Assembly (NCBI GenBank): GCA_963731285.1
Contig: CAVSUR010000009.1
Location: 248,001 to 312,000 of the forward strand
Length of the DNA: 64,000 bases
Origin: CAVSUR01 sp963731285
Lineage (GTDB): Bacteria > Actinomycetota > Actinomycetes > Streptosporangiales > Streptosporangiaceae
Direction of reading: 5' to 3'
Shown here: one piece after another, positions 16,746 to 25,487 of the stretch
Position numbering within the stretch: the first letter of the stretch is position 1
How the letters are laid out: every line of letters starts with the position of its first letter
Notes under the pieces: generated by a model
Databases searched by the model: none
Told to the model about the DNA's origin: nothing
The model's input: the letters and a program-made list of their open reading frames with translations, nothing else
Program-made: the position numbers and the translations under genes

Positions 16746-18182
16746 ATGACGACTACGCAGCCCCGGACGGGCGGCCTTGAGGTCCGCTCGATTGACTACA
16801 TCCCGCTGAGCGAACGGCACGGGAAGATCTGGCATCTGGGCCCGCTGTGGTTCATGTCGAACGCGCAGATAGCCACACTGGCGGTCGGCCTGATCAGCAT
16901 CAGCGAAGGCGCATCCCTGTTCTGGTCCGTGCTGGCCATCGTGATCGGCATCCTGATCGGCACGCTGTTCATGGCGTTTCACTCGGCTCAGGGGCCGCAG
17001 CTCGGCCTGCCCCAGATGATCCAGTCACGTCCGCAGTTCGGGTACATCGGCGCGCTGCTGGTCTGGCTGTTCGCCTATGTGCAGTACGCCGGCTTCAACG
17101 TCTTCAACACCATCCTGGGCGGCGAGTCGATGAGCATCGTGGCGCATGGCTCCACCAAGCTGTGGGTGGTCGTCGTGACGGTCGTGGCGCTCGTCGTCGC
17201 CCTGGTCGGCTACGACCTCATCCACAGGGCCGAGCAGTGGCTGACGTACCTGATGATCGTCATCTTCGGAGTGTTCACGATCGCGCTCTTCTTCATCCAC
17301 TACCCGGCGGGCACCTTCGACATCGGCACGTTCCAGGCCAGCCCGTTCCTGGGCCAGTTCGGGGTGGTGGCCGGCTACCAGATCAGCTGGGCGATCTACG
17401 TCTCGGACTACTCGCGCTACATGCGGCCGGACGTGACCGTGCGCAAGACGTTCTACTGGACCTACTGGGGATCGGCCATCGGCGGTGCCTGGATGATGGT
17501 CGTGGGCGCCGTGCTGGCCGCCTGGGCGGGCAAGAACTTTGACGGCACCGGCATTGCCGAGCTGGACAAGGTCGGCAACCACGTCTTCGACGGCTTCGGC
17601 TCCATCGTGCTCATCCTCGCCGCGCTCGGCCTGGCCTCGGTCACCGCGCTGAACATGTACGGCGGCTCGCTCACGCTGATCAGCGCGCTGGACTCGTTCC
17701 GCAAGGTGCGGCCGACGCTCAGCCTGCGCATCGTCACCGTGGGCGTCACGGCAGCGCTCTCGCTGGTCGGCGCGCTCGCCGCGACGCAGAACTTCCTCGG
17801 CAACTTCAGCAACTTCCTGCTGCTGATCCTCTACCTGTTCATCCCGTGGACCGCGGTGAATCTGGTCGACTACTACATCGTGCGGCGAGGTCACTATGCC
17901 ATCGCCGAGATCTTCAAGCCCCGCGGCATGTACGGCCGGTGGGGATGGCGGGGAATCGTCGCCTACCTGGCCGGCTTCGCCGCGATGATACCGTTCTTCA
18001 ACATCGGCACCCTCTACGAAGGCGCGGCCGCCAACGCCCTCGGCGGCGCGGACATCTCGTTCTTCATCGGGCTGCCGGTGGCCGGAATCCTCTACTACGT
18101 GTTCAGCCGCTCGATCGATGTCGCGGCCGAGACCCGGGTGGCCGAGGCCGAGGCGGCCGAGGTGGAGCCGTCAGCCGGGTAG
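16746..18182 (+). CDS. NCS1-family purine/cytosine-type permease
   Basis: This 478-residue protein is a nucleobase:cation symporter-1 permease with about twelve transmembrane helices. Conserved landmarks are YIPLSERHGKIWHLGPLWFMSNAQ at the N-terminus, RPQFGYIGALLVW, GYQISWAIYVSDYSRYMRPDV in the middle and NFLLLILYLFIPWTAVNLVDYYIVRRGHY near the end. It imports a nucleobase or related heterocycle (cytosine, purine, hydantoin or thiamine precursor); the sequence does not tell which. No catabolic gene is adjacent. A palindrome lies just upstream, and the repeat-peptide gene follows 70 bases downstream. Confidence 0.9.
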   Translation: MTTTQPRTGGLEVRSIDYIPLSERHGKIWHLGPLWFMSNAQIATLAVGLISISEGASLFWSVLAIVIGILIGTLFMAFHSAQGPQLGLPQMIQSRPQFGYIGALLVWLFAYVQYAGFNVFNTILGGESMSIVAHGSTKLWVVVVTVVALVVALVGYDLIHRAEQWLTYLMIVIFGVFTIALFFIHYPAGTFDIGTFQASPFLGQFGVVAGYQISWAIYVSDYSRYMRPDVTVRKTFYWTYWGSAIGGAWMMVVGAVLAAWAGKNFDGTGIAELDKVGNHVFDGFGSIVLILAALGLASVTALNMYGGSLTLISALDSFRKVRPTLSLRIVTVGVTAALSLVGALAATQNFLGNFSNFLLLILYLFIPWTAVNLVDYYIVRRGHYAIAEIFKPRGMYGRWGWRGIVAYLAGFAAMIPFFNIGTLYEGAAANALGGADISFFIGLPVAGILYYVFSRSIDVAAETRVAEAEAAEVEPSAG

Positions 18183-18254
18183 GCCAGCGCAGGCCCGCGC
18201 GCGGGAGACGGCGATTGAGTGAGCGTGACATCCGAGACAGGAAAGGACGCTGAG

Positions 18255-18476
18255 ATGACAAATGGCTCAGAGCGGCCGGCTTCTGACGTGATGGGGCCCG
18301 AGGAAGGCAACACCCCGGACGTCATGGGACCCGAGGAGGGCGGCGCTCCCGATGTGATGGGCCCCGAGGAAGGCAACACCCCGGACGTCATGGGACCCGA
18401 GGAGGGCAGCGCTCCCGATGTGATGGGCCCCGAAGAAGGCAACGAGCCCGAGATCATGGACCCCGGAGCCAGTTGA
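18255..18476 (+). CDS. Acidic peptide of tandem 11-residue repeats
   Basis: The 73-residue product consists, after a leader MTNGSERPAS, of five near-identical copies of DVMGPEEGNTP and a sixth divergent copy ending EPEIMDPGAS. At DNA level the unit is 33 bp and neighbouring copies differ at few sites, so expansion or conversion is recent. The ATG at 18255 has AAGGA upstream; an in-frame GTG at 18219 is less well placed. The product is strongly acidic with no cysteine and no signal peptide. I do not recognise the family. The regular Thr/Glu-Glu pattern recalls precursor peptides of ATP-grasp-modified products, but no modifying enzyme is nearby. Confidence 0.6.
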   Translation: MTNGSERPASDVMGPEEGNTPDVMGPEEGGAPDVMGPEEGNTPDVMGPEEGSAPDVMGPEEGNEPEIMDPGAS

Positions 18477-18764
18477 TGGTGTCTCGCTGACCCTGCAGGA
18501 AGTGACAAACCTCCTCGTACGGCCGTCTCGGGAGGCTGCTGCCGTGCCGATCTTCCTCGGCTGCGGAACTCGTACTTGCAGCCACCGCGCCGGCTGCTCG
18601 CGCGCAAGTGCGCTGGCCTTGCACTGCATCCGCGGTCGGCTCCTGCGGCTGCCCGGCCGACCGGGCGCGCAGCCATATGCCGCAAGCGGCCGAGAGCAGC
18701 CACATGCGGCCGCGGCATCCGGCGTTGCTGCCGTCGGCTGGCAGCCTGATCGCCTGAAGGGCAG
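18477..18764. other. Non-coding gap after the repeat peptide
   Basis: No convincing gene is seen here. Short CGGCTGC and GCCGC motifs recur, and the stretch ends at the stop codon of the acetyltransferase gene, so it separates two convergent transcripts. Confidence 0.4.
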
Positions 18765-19211
18765 TCAGTGGATGGCTAGCACCATGCGGGGGGAGGGGCC
18801 AAAGTCCGTCTCGGCAACGCCGCAGTCGGTGAAACCGACGGCGCTGTAGAAGCCCAGCGCGTGGGGATTGGCGGTCACTTCCAGGCGCTCCACGCCCCGT
18901 GCTCGCAGAACGTCCGCGATGCGGCTGACGAGTGCAGTGGCAATGCCGCGCCTCATCCAGTCCGGGTGTACGAATAGGTCTTCCAATTCGATGGCACCGT
19001 CGGCTTCGATCCAGGTGGCAAAGCCAGCGAGCGAGCCGTTCTCTTCCGCGACATGAGTGCGGCCCTCGGCCAGTCCTTCAGGCCCTAGAATCAGGAGCTC
19101 CGGATGGGCCAGCAGGTTGTCACGGTCGCCCGCATTGAACAACGACGCGCGGCGATAGACATCGGTTGCAGCCGAGAGGTCGGCAAGTGTTCCAAGCCGG
19201 ATCATTGCCAT
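18765..19211 (-). CDS. GNAT-family N-acetyltransferase
   Basis: This 148-residue protein has the single GNAT fold that transfers an acetyl group from acetyl-CoA to an amine. MIRLGTLADLSAATDVYRRASLF opens the fold and LEDLFVHPDWMRRGIATALVSRIAD holds the R-R-G-I-A pyrophosphate-binding loop. VERLEVTANPHALGFYSAVGFTDCG is the C-terminal beta-bulge and helix. Starts at 19211 and 19205 are both possible; upstream codons to 19331 overlap the MmcQ-like gene and lack homology. It follows that gene by about 40 bases on the same strand, so the two may be co-transcribed. The substrate is unknown. Confidence 0.85.
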   Translation of the reverse strand: MAMIRLGTLADLSAATDVYRRASLFNAGDRDNLLAHPELLILGPEGLAEGRTHVAEENGSLAGFATWIEADGAIELEDLFVHPDWMRRGIATALVSRIADVLRARGVERLEVTANPHALGFYSAVGFTDCGVAETDFGPSPRMVLAIH

Positions 19212-19248
19212 ACTGTGGACCAAGCCGTCTTGAGCCGATCGGCCTCCC

Positions 19249-19644
19249 TCAGCCCAGTTCTGCGCTCGAGAGATCACCAGCCTCATCAAGCTGGCCGGCG
19301 ATCGCGTCCGGGGCACGCATCCGCCACGCATCGATCACCAGTTCCCGCAGGCGCTCGGCGCCCACCTCCGCCAGCCGCAGCATTACCAATGGCCAGCCGT
19401 CGTAGCCGGGCGCGGTGAAGAAGACCACGGGCTCACCGAGGAGGAGGGCCTGCTTCTCAGCCTCATCGCCGACGAACAGCACTGCGATATCGGTGCGGAT
19501 CAGCCGCGGCTTGCCCTCCCTGCGCTCGGGATAGGACCAGACGAACCCCTTGCCAGCCACCCGGAAGTCGAAGCCGTCGCTCTCGATCTCCTCCACCTGA
19601 GGCAGGGCCAGCGCGAGGCAGCGCACATCGTCAGCGTCGGCCAT
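19249..19644 (-). CDS. MmcQ/YjbR family protein
   Basis: The 131-residue product matches the MmcQ/YjbR family: VRCLALALPQVEEIESDGFDFRVAGKGFVWSYPER, then FFTAPGYDGWPLVMLRLAEV and LRELVIDAWRMRAPDAIAGQL. These cytoplasmic proteins have a double-stranded-DNA-binding-like fold (CyaY-like), but their role is not established. Length is standard. It probably heads a two-gene unit with the acetyltransferase downstream. Confidence 0.85.
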   Translation of the reverse strand: MADADDVRCLALALPQVEEIESDGFDFRVAGKGFVWSYPERREGKPRLIRTDIAVLFVGDEAEKQALLLGEPVVFFTAPGYDGWPLVMLRLAEVGAERLRELVIDAWRMRAPDAIAGQLDEAGDLSSAELG

Positions 19645-20152
19645 CGAGGTCTCTCCCGGATCGCGTTACCCCTTGTAGGCACAGGCTAGACGCTGGCACA
19701 GACAGCCCGGCTGCGAAGGGGCACGCCAGCATTGGCCAGTGATGCCACTGCCCCAAGCGGCCGGCCGCGCCATCGATCACGCCGTCGGGAACCGGACGAG
19801 CGGGCCCATCCTTCTCAACGGCCGAGGCACCCGGGTGGGCCGGCACGCCACGACACGGCGGCTGCGGCACGTACATCGAATGAGCTCTTACCAGTAATCC
19901 ATGATCCCGAAATGAAAATCAGAGCCCGGCCTACTCGTTTACGTGACGCCAGAAGGCCCATTACTCAGCACCGTGAGCGCAGAAGAGTGCCAGAAACCTT
20001 GAAATGCTCACTTCCAGTTCGCACTCCGCTACCAAAAGTGACTTCAGCGAAGGCCAGCCAAGAAATCTTGAAATGCCCCTTGCGCCTGCGGTGCCCTGCC
20101 CATATACCGGTTATGGAGCGTCAGAGCCGGGAACTTCCGCCACAAGGACAGT
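19645..20152. other. Gap before the secreted-protein pair
   Basis: No gene is supported in this 500-base stretch. It is less GC-rich than its surroundings. CTTGAAATGC occurs twice, 65 bases apart (near 19997 and 20067). It probably holds the promoter of the secreted protein at 20230. Confidence 0.4.
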
Positions 20153-20192
20153 GTCAGATACCTGCAATCCGGGTCAGATACCTGCAATCCGG
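20153..20192. repeat. Perfect 20-bp tandem repeat
   Basis: GTCAGATACCTGCAATCCGG is repeated twice head to tail without mismatch, ending 37 bases before the start of the secreted protein. Two adjacent identical sites suggest a regulator-binding array or a recent slippage duplication. Confidence 0.7.
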
Positions 20193-20229
20193 CGGCGGAC
20201 CGGGGGCAGCCAGGGGGAGACAGCAGATC

Positions 20230-21150
20230 ATGAAGTTCAGAAGAATTATCGGCTGGCGGCCGGGGACTATGCTCGCGATCATCCCCGTTATGGCGGGGAC
20301 TTTGTTAATGCAGTCGGCCGGACCGGCAGAAGCCAGCTCACCTCCTGTTGTCACAGATTCCTGGTACCTGTACGGTACCACGGCAAGCTCTCTTAACACA
20401 GATGCGTACAACAACGCCTACGCCTTCGCCGGCGAAATTCCTTCCGGTGACACGAAGTGGCTAATACTGGATTTCGGCGCCGGGGTTTCCACCGGAGGAA
20501 GGGGTTATGGAGCCGTCGATTTCAGCAACACTGCTTTCACCAACGGCCAGATCCTAACCGCCCTGAAGAAAGCCGCTGACGGCGAGCACGACGGCTACAG
20601 AACTGGCTCCGCCGTTATCAGCTACGGGAACAGTAACTATCACGAGGGCCTCAGCTACTCAGATGAGGTACATGTGGGCACATACCAGGAGCAGCGCGCT
20701 GGCGAGCTGGCGAGCTACCAGCGAGCGCGCGGGTACAGGGATCAGGGAGCAGCAGCAGCCTCGGACATGGAGCCGTCCTGGGAATCTTACGGAGCGACCA
20801 AGGGCTTGGTAGACGGTGCAGCTCGCGGGCCTTATCCCTACCTGGACTACGGGTCTGCCGACGGCTGCCCGACATCGGGCAGCGGCGGCGGCTCCTGCAA
20901 CAACGGCTGGAATGTCTCCGACGTTGGCTATATCTCGTTCCATGGCAAGGCCTTCTCCTTCCCGGAGATCTACAACATCACCGCAAACTCGCAGCAATGG
21001 TCCGTCATCAGGAAGAGCTACGGTGGCTCTTACAAATTCCTGGGCGTGACGGGCCAGCCGCCGAAATCAACCGCCCGGGCGGGCTGGAGCGCGCTGGACT
21101 CCCGGAATTCCGGACTCGTCGGCCGCGAGCTCAATTGCTTCGGATGCTAG
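20230..21150 (+). CDS. Secreted protein of unknown function
   Basis: The 306-residue product has a classical signal peptide: basic MKFRRIIGWRPG, a hydrophobic core TMLAIIPVMAGTLLMQS and a likely cleavage after AEA (about residue 35). The mature part is rich in Tyr, Ser, Gly and Asn (DSWYLYGTTASSLNTDAYNNAYAFA, GDTKWLILDFGAGV, AAASDMEPSWESYG). It contains two cysteine pairs, CPTSGSGGGSC and the terminal CFGC. DME and WLILDFG loosely recall glycoside-hydrolase-like extracellular proteins, but I do not recognise a family. GGGGGAGA precedes the ATG. It is followed 43 bases later by another secreted protein. Confidence 0.65.
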   Translation: MKFRRIIGWRPGTMLAIIPVMAGTLLMQSAGPAEASSPPVVTDSWYLYGTTASSLNTDAYNNAYAFAGEIPSGDTKWLILDFGAGVSTGGRGYGAVDFSNTAFTNGQILTALKKAADGEHDGYRTGSAVISYGNSNYHEGLSYSDEVHVGTYQEQRAGELASYQRARGYRDQGAAAASDMEPSWESYGATKGLVDGAARGPYPYLDYGSADGCPTSGSGGGSCNNGWNVSDVGYISFHGKAFSFPEIYNITANSQQWSVIRKSYGGSYKFLGVTGQPPKSTARAGWSALDSRNSGLVGRELNCFGC

Positions 21151-21193
21151 CGAGTGCCGCGCCGGCAGCCAGTACGAAGGGATAATACTGCAA

Positions 21194-21814
21194 ATGCGAA
21201 CCAGCGCTAATGGCATCCGGCGCGCCGCGCGGCGCGCAACCACGGCAGTCCTGGCCCTGGCAATTGCCGGGGGCGGCAGCGCGATGGCCATCGCGGCCAC
21301 GCACGGCGGCACCGGCGGCACAACTTACGTACCGCACCTGGGAGTCCGCTTCCCGGACAGCAAGCTGAAGGCGCTCGAGCACTCGGATCCCAGGTTCGCC
21401 GATCCCCCTACTGCTGTCAGGCGCCCGATGCGGCGAGAGGCGGCAGGCGTCGTTCCGGCTATCCACGCGGAAATGCTGCCGCCGGGCACCCCGGTCCCAA
21501 TCTCACCAGAGATCATCCGGGTATCTAACGGCTGGCTCGTCGGGAATGGCGTAACGCTCGTAGCCGTCTACGCCGGGTCATCTGGCCGAGACTCGTCTCG
21601 GGGCCAGTTCGTAATCGTCCGGCAGAACTCCCAGACCGGGCAGCAGACCGTAGCTACGATAAGCGTTCCCGGAACAGGCGCAGTATCGATCATCAACGCG
21701 CCGACTGGCGCCCGAGCGGAGACGTCGGCCCAGACTGGCCCGCTCCAGTTTCATGGCGCCAGCGGCGTTCGCGGAACCCTAAACCTCAGTAATAATACGG
21801 TAAGCCTGGCGTAG
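21194..21814 (+). CDS. Second secreted or anchored protein of unknown function
   Basis: The frame encodes 206 residues. RRAARRATTAVLALAIAGGGSAMAIAA (residues 9-35) is a signal peptide or anchor with twin arginines but no good Tat motif. The mature part has a proline-rich region and then a beta-rich C-terminus (WLVGNGVTLVAVYAGSS, GQFVIVRQNSQTGQQTVATISVPGTGAVSIINAP, GTLNLSNNTVSLA). No cysteines or catalytic motifs are seen. Its closeness to the preceding secreted gene suggests one operon and a shared extracellular role. No family is recognised. Confidence 0.6.
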   Translation: MRTSANGIRRAARRATTAVLALAIAGGGSAMAIAATHGGTGGTTYVPHLGVRFPDSKLKALEHSDPRFADPPTAVRRPMRREAAGVVPAIHAEMLPPGTPVPISPEIIRVSNGWLVGNGVTLVAVYAGSSGRDSSRGQFVIVRQNSQTGQQTVATISVPGTGAVSIINAPTGARAETSAQTGPLQFHGASGVRGTLNLSNNTVSLA

Positions 21815-22749
21815 ACCTCATATACCCCGCTGAGAGCACGCCATACCGTCAAGGGACGCTCCTGAGATGAAACCGGTCAATCCGTGAATGGCCCTGGCGG
21901 CCTCCAGATAGCAGCGTAAATCGAAACCATCGAATTCCTGGTTCTTAGCGGTGTCAGCCTTTGAACCAGCTTCGGCTGATGCGAAAGCCATGGAGCTGAT
22001 CGAGCGCATCTTGCTTTTGCGTGAGTCAGGAACCGCGCGATCACCCTCGCCGACCGTCCTCCGGTACAGCGCCGTGACGGCTTTCAAAACGTCGTCGATT
22101 CCCAGCTTGCCGAGGGCATGCGCGAGCGCGGCGCCTTCGGTGATCGCGTGCAGAGCATAAACCGTGCCGACTGCCTGGCCGGGGGGCAGGAGCCTTCTGG
22201 GAGTTCACGGTAGTGGCCAGCAGCTCCGGCTGGATGTTCCCGGCATCAGCCATGATGGCTGCCGTCAGGCCCGACTGCGGCGGCCACCCGGTGATGCAGG
22301 GCGGCGGGGGGCGGAACCAGCGTGGCGGCGACCTGGTGCAGCCGGTGGCGCTGGGCCGAGCCGAGATCATCCCGGACGGCCGCATGGACCAGCGGGTGGG
22401 CGAAGCCGATAGCGGCACCTGAGCCAGCCCGATCCTCCGCCAGCAGGCCCGCGGCGGCAGCCTCGTCGAGGGCGGCGAGCGGGTCGGCCAGGCCGCCAAT
22501 GAGGCAGCGGCCGTCGGCGGGCAGCTGCGGCCGAGGACGGCAGCCGCGGTGACCAGCTCCTGGGCCGGCTCAGACAGGGTCCTCAGCCGGGCCAGGACCA
22601 CTCAGGCCAGCTCCCGGGGGAGCGGGAAGATCATCGGTCCGTGCCAGGCCATCGGGGCCCAGCTCTTCGAGCAGGGCCCGGCAATGCAGGGAGTTGCCGC
22701 CGGTGTGGTCGAGCAGCTGGTCTACGGCCCGCCCGGACAGGCTGATCGT
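21815..22749 (-). pseudogene. LuxR/LAL-type regulator remnant, downstream part
   Basis: Pieces of a large ATP-binding LuxR-family regulator are seen in several frames: RAVDQLLDHTGGNSLHCRALLEELGPDGL next to the IS end, then LARLRTLSEPAQELVTAAAVLGRSCP, followed by a degraded helical region. The final part of this interval, toward 21818, is not clearly related. There are several frameshifts and no helix-turn-helix terminus was found. Its upstream part lies on the other side of the insertion sequence, at 24217. Confidence 0.6.
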
Positions 22750-22757
22750 TCCAGTGC

Positions 22758-24208
22758 GGCTCTTCGAAGTTGGGGGGGCTGGTCACCCTCGCAGTGGCTG
22801 GCTGATCGTTGTCCGTTTGCAGTGCCACCGTACTCTGCGGCGCTGGTTGGGGGGGTTGCGGAAGCCGAAGGCGATCCGGGCGGCGTCCTTGATCAGCCGG
22901 TTGCCGGCCTCGGTGGCGGCGTTGGTGATGCCGGTATCGGTGAACGCGAGGATCTGCGGCCACCAGGCCTCGGTCGTCTTGGCCGGGGTGGTGACCTCGG
23001 GGACGCCGGCGCGGGCGCACCAGTCGCAGGACGCGCAGAGCCGGCTGCTGGCCTCGGGCCGGGCCGGGCTGGCGCGGGCCAGGGCGAGCAGGTAGCGGAG
23101 TTCCTCCCTGGCGATCCACGCGGCGAGCAGCTGCCCGGTCGCCTCCTGGGCCAGGATCTCCTCCCGCATCCTGGTGAAGGCCTGCTCCGGCAGGCGCTCG
23201 CGGCCGCGCAGCAGCCGCCGCCGGTTCGCCCAGGCCGGATCGGTGGCCGTGCCGCGGCGGCCCAGGACCTGGCGGGTGACCCGCTGCCCGACCCTGGTCA
23301 CGGCCTGGCTGGCCAGCCGGACCAGGCGGAAATGGTCCACGACGATGACCGCGTCCGGCAGGGCCCGCTGGATGGCCGATCGGCAGGCCGCGCACGGGTC
23401 GATGGCCACGTACCGGACCTGGTCCTTCCACCCCTGGCCGCGGTCATCGAGCCAGCCGGTGACGGCCCGGCCGGTCCGCCCGGCGACCTGCCCGGGCAGC
23501 CGCCCCTGGCCGGACAGGCCGGTGAAGCTGGTCTCGAACCGCTCGGCCCGCTCCCACCTGCCGGTGCCAGCGTCCCGGATCCACTCCGGCTTCCCGCGCC
23601 GGGTCTCATCGATGCCCAGCACGGCCGGCGGCTCCGGCTCGGTCAGCAGCCCGTCGGCGTGCCCGGCGTAGTGCCGGCGGGTCACCGGCCAGCTGACCCG
23701 ATACCGCGGCGGCGACCGCGGACACGCTGCGGCCCGCAGCGACCTGGCGGGCCAGCTGGCGGCACAACCTGCCGGTCAGCCGCGCGCGGGCCGGAACCTC
23801 GGCGACCGGCTCGGTGAACGCCTTGCGCGGGCAGGCCTGCTCACCGCAGCGGTACTGCCGCTTGCGCCACCGCACCGCCAGCGGCTCCTCGCCAGAGGGC
23901 AGGTCCCGCGGCCGCGTGATCCGGTACTGCCGCACCGACGCCCGGATCACCCCCGCACTGCGGGCAGCCGGCCGCGCCCGATGCCGCGGTCACGACATGC
24001 ACTAACCGGACCGCTCCATCACCACCGGCAGCGCTGCGCCCGGCACGCTGCACCGCCACGCCGGGCAGCCCGAACAGAATCGCCGTACCGTTCTCCATAA
24101 CTGCGGCTCCTCCGCCGGCTGTCCATGATCAGCAGCCAGTGCGGAGGAGCCACAGGCCTTCGCCCGTCAGGCAGAGCCCGTGTCGTGCCCCACCAAGTTA
24201 GAAGAGCC
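22758..24208 (-). mobile_element. ISL3-family insertion sequence (1451 bp)
   Basis: The element is bounded by imperfect 22-bp inverted repeats beginning GGCTCTTC (22758 onward, and reverse-complemented ending at 24208; 19 of 22 positions match). Both ends are flanked by the 8-bp duplication TCCAGTGC. Inside is one transposase gene on the minus strand, now frameshifted. It was inserted just after the Walker B region (VVVDDLHW) of a LuxR/LAL-type regulator gene. Confidence 0.92.
22783..24098 (-). pseudogene. ISL3-family transposase, two frameshifts
   Basis: Three frames together make a complete ISL3 transposase. From the ATG at 24096-24098 comes the N-terminal zinc-finger part, ending CPQCG. 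After a one-base shift in a run of five G, the frame reads VIRASVRQYRITRPRDLP to RKRQYRCGEQACPRKAF and the helix-turn-helix region. A second one-base shift near 23690 leads into HADGLLTEPEPPAVLGIDETRRGKP, DHFRLVRLASQAVTRVGQRV and NRLIKDAARIAFGFRNPPNQRRR. The catalytic domain is whole, but without two frameshift events it is not joined to the DNA-binding part, so this copy is presumably inactive. Confidence 0.85.
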
Positions 24209-24216
24209 TCCAGTGC

Positions 24217-24595
24217 AGGTCGTCGACCACTACCGCGACCACCCCTGTTGCCGCCTGAAGGTCGCCCAGGACTGCCATCAGCCGGGCCCCGACGGCCATC
24301 GCATCGGCGTCTTTCCACTGCGCGGCCCCAGCCTGCGAAGATCCCGCCGCCGACCCGGCGCCGGCTAGGAGCTGGTCGGCGAGTCTCCAGACCAGAAGCA
24401 TCTCCGCCTCGTCGCCGCTAGCGCGCAGCAGGCTGATGCCGCGGTGATCTGAGACGAAGCGCGATAGCGGGCTGGACTTGCCGATCCCGGCCTCGCCCTC
24501 AACCAGGACAAACCGGGGTGCCCGGCCCGCACGGCTGCATCTCGGCGTCGAGGATCGCCAGCTCACCCGCGCGGCCGACGAATGATCCATCTTAG
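24217..24595 (-). pseudogene. LuxR/LAL-type regulator remnant, ATPase N-terminus
   Basis: The minus strand encodes FVGRAGELAILDAEM in one frame. After a shift it gives PRFVLVEGEAGIGKSSPLSRFVSD (Walker A) and ends with ATGVVAVVVDDLHW (Walker B), where the insertion sequence begins. This is the start of a large AAA-type LuxR regulator. The part downstream of the element resumes about 60 residues later than expected (at RAVDQLLDHTGGN), so the gene had probably lost sequence besides receiving the element. Confidence 0.7.
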
Positions 24596-24716
24596 CAGTG
24601 TGGGCACCTCCGGGTCCCCGGGCACAACGTCACCCGCCGCCCCGCTGTAGCGGCAGGCGGGGCTTGCTGACGTTCCGCAGCGATTGGCATGCCCTCGCCG
24701 CGGTGACCGTGCGCGG

Positions 24717-25487
24717 TCAGCCGGGCCGTTCCCCGGAGGGGGCGCCACCGATGAAGTCCCGTATCCGGTTCCACCGCGCCTGGTAACGCTCGTCGTAGCG
24801 GCGTGCGGCGCGGGCGGCGCGCCGGGGCCGGCTGGGGTAGCGGTGCGCCGCCCACCACGACCCCGGTTTGGCCAGCCTGACCGCGCCGACGAGGGCGGCG
24901 AAGCCGAAGACGATCCCGGCGACGCCGGTCGGCACCTTTCCCTTGAGCACGCATATCACGCACAGCACAAGCTCGACGGCGAGAACGAAGACCGACCACC
25001 ACCACGCCATCGTCCCGGCGCGGCCGCTCACGAAACTGGTTCCGCCCAGCAGCGCTCCGGTTATCACCAGCACGCAGAAGATCGCGTCGACCGATTTGCG
25101 GCCATCGCTGGTCCAGTAGACGTCCTCGAGCTGCAGCCAGAGCGCGAACTCGTCGACCGTGAGGCCGACGCCCACCCCGAAGATGGCGGCGGCGGCGTCG
25201 AGGGCCGCTCCGTGCGGCCGCTCGGACACCAGGGCGATGCCCGTGCCAATGATGATCAGTATCCCGAAAACCTGGTGATGGACGTGAGTGCCGGCAATCC
25301 GTACATTGCCCAGCCCGGCACGGCGGCCGGCCCCTGACCGGATCAGCCTGGTCACGGTTCTGGTGATCAGGAAAGTGGCCAGGATGGCCAGGAACATCCA
25401 CAGCATCGGCCGCAGCGAAGACCCGCCCGCACCGACCGAGAACCCTGAAGTAAGGAAATGACCGGCGGAGCCAGCATCGACTCGCAC
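24717..25487 (-). CDS. Integral membrane protein with HVHH motif
   Basis: The 256-residue product has about six transmembrane helices (first at about 29-46, MLWMFLAILATFLITRTV). Conserved-looking loops are LGNVRIAGTHVHHQVFGILI and GVGVGLTVDEFALWLQLEDVYWTSDGRKSVDAIF, and the tail is Arg-rich (AARAARRYDERYQARWNRIRDF). This resembles a family of conserved actinobacterial integral membrane proteins with no assigned function; the His and Asp/Glu residues at the membrane face could bind metal. The GTG start has GGAGGG four bases upstream. No partner gene is adjacent. Confidence 0.7.
   Translation of the reverse strand: MRVDAGSAGHFLTSGFSVGAGGSSLRPMLWMFLAILATFLITRTVTRLIRSGAGRRAGLGNVRIAGTHVHHQVFGILIIIGTGIALVSERPHGAALDAAAAIFGVGVGLTVDEFALWLQLEDVYWTSDGRKSVDAIFCVLVITGALLGGTSFVSGRAGTMAWWWSVFVLAVELVLCVICVLKGKVPTGVAGIVFGFAALVGAVRLAKPGSWWAAHRYPSRPRRAARAARRYDERYQARWNRIRDFIGGAPSGERPG

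Larger units (their letters stand above)
22750..24216. repeat. 8-bp target duplication flanking the ISL3-type element
   Basis: TCCAGTGC occurs at 22750-22757 and again at 24209-24216, immediately outside the two terminal inverted repeats. This is the 8-bp target duplication expected of ISL3-family insertion. Confidence 0.9.

Noticed and set aside
18255..18476. Reading the 33-bp repeats as a CRISPR-like or minisatellite array
   Set aside because: The repeats are contiguous, in frame and coding, with a ribosome site; there are no spacers.
22549..23817. 422-residue plus-strand frame across the ISL3 element
   Set aside because: It is antisense to the transposase and consists of low-complexity Gly/Pro/Ala sequence.
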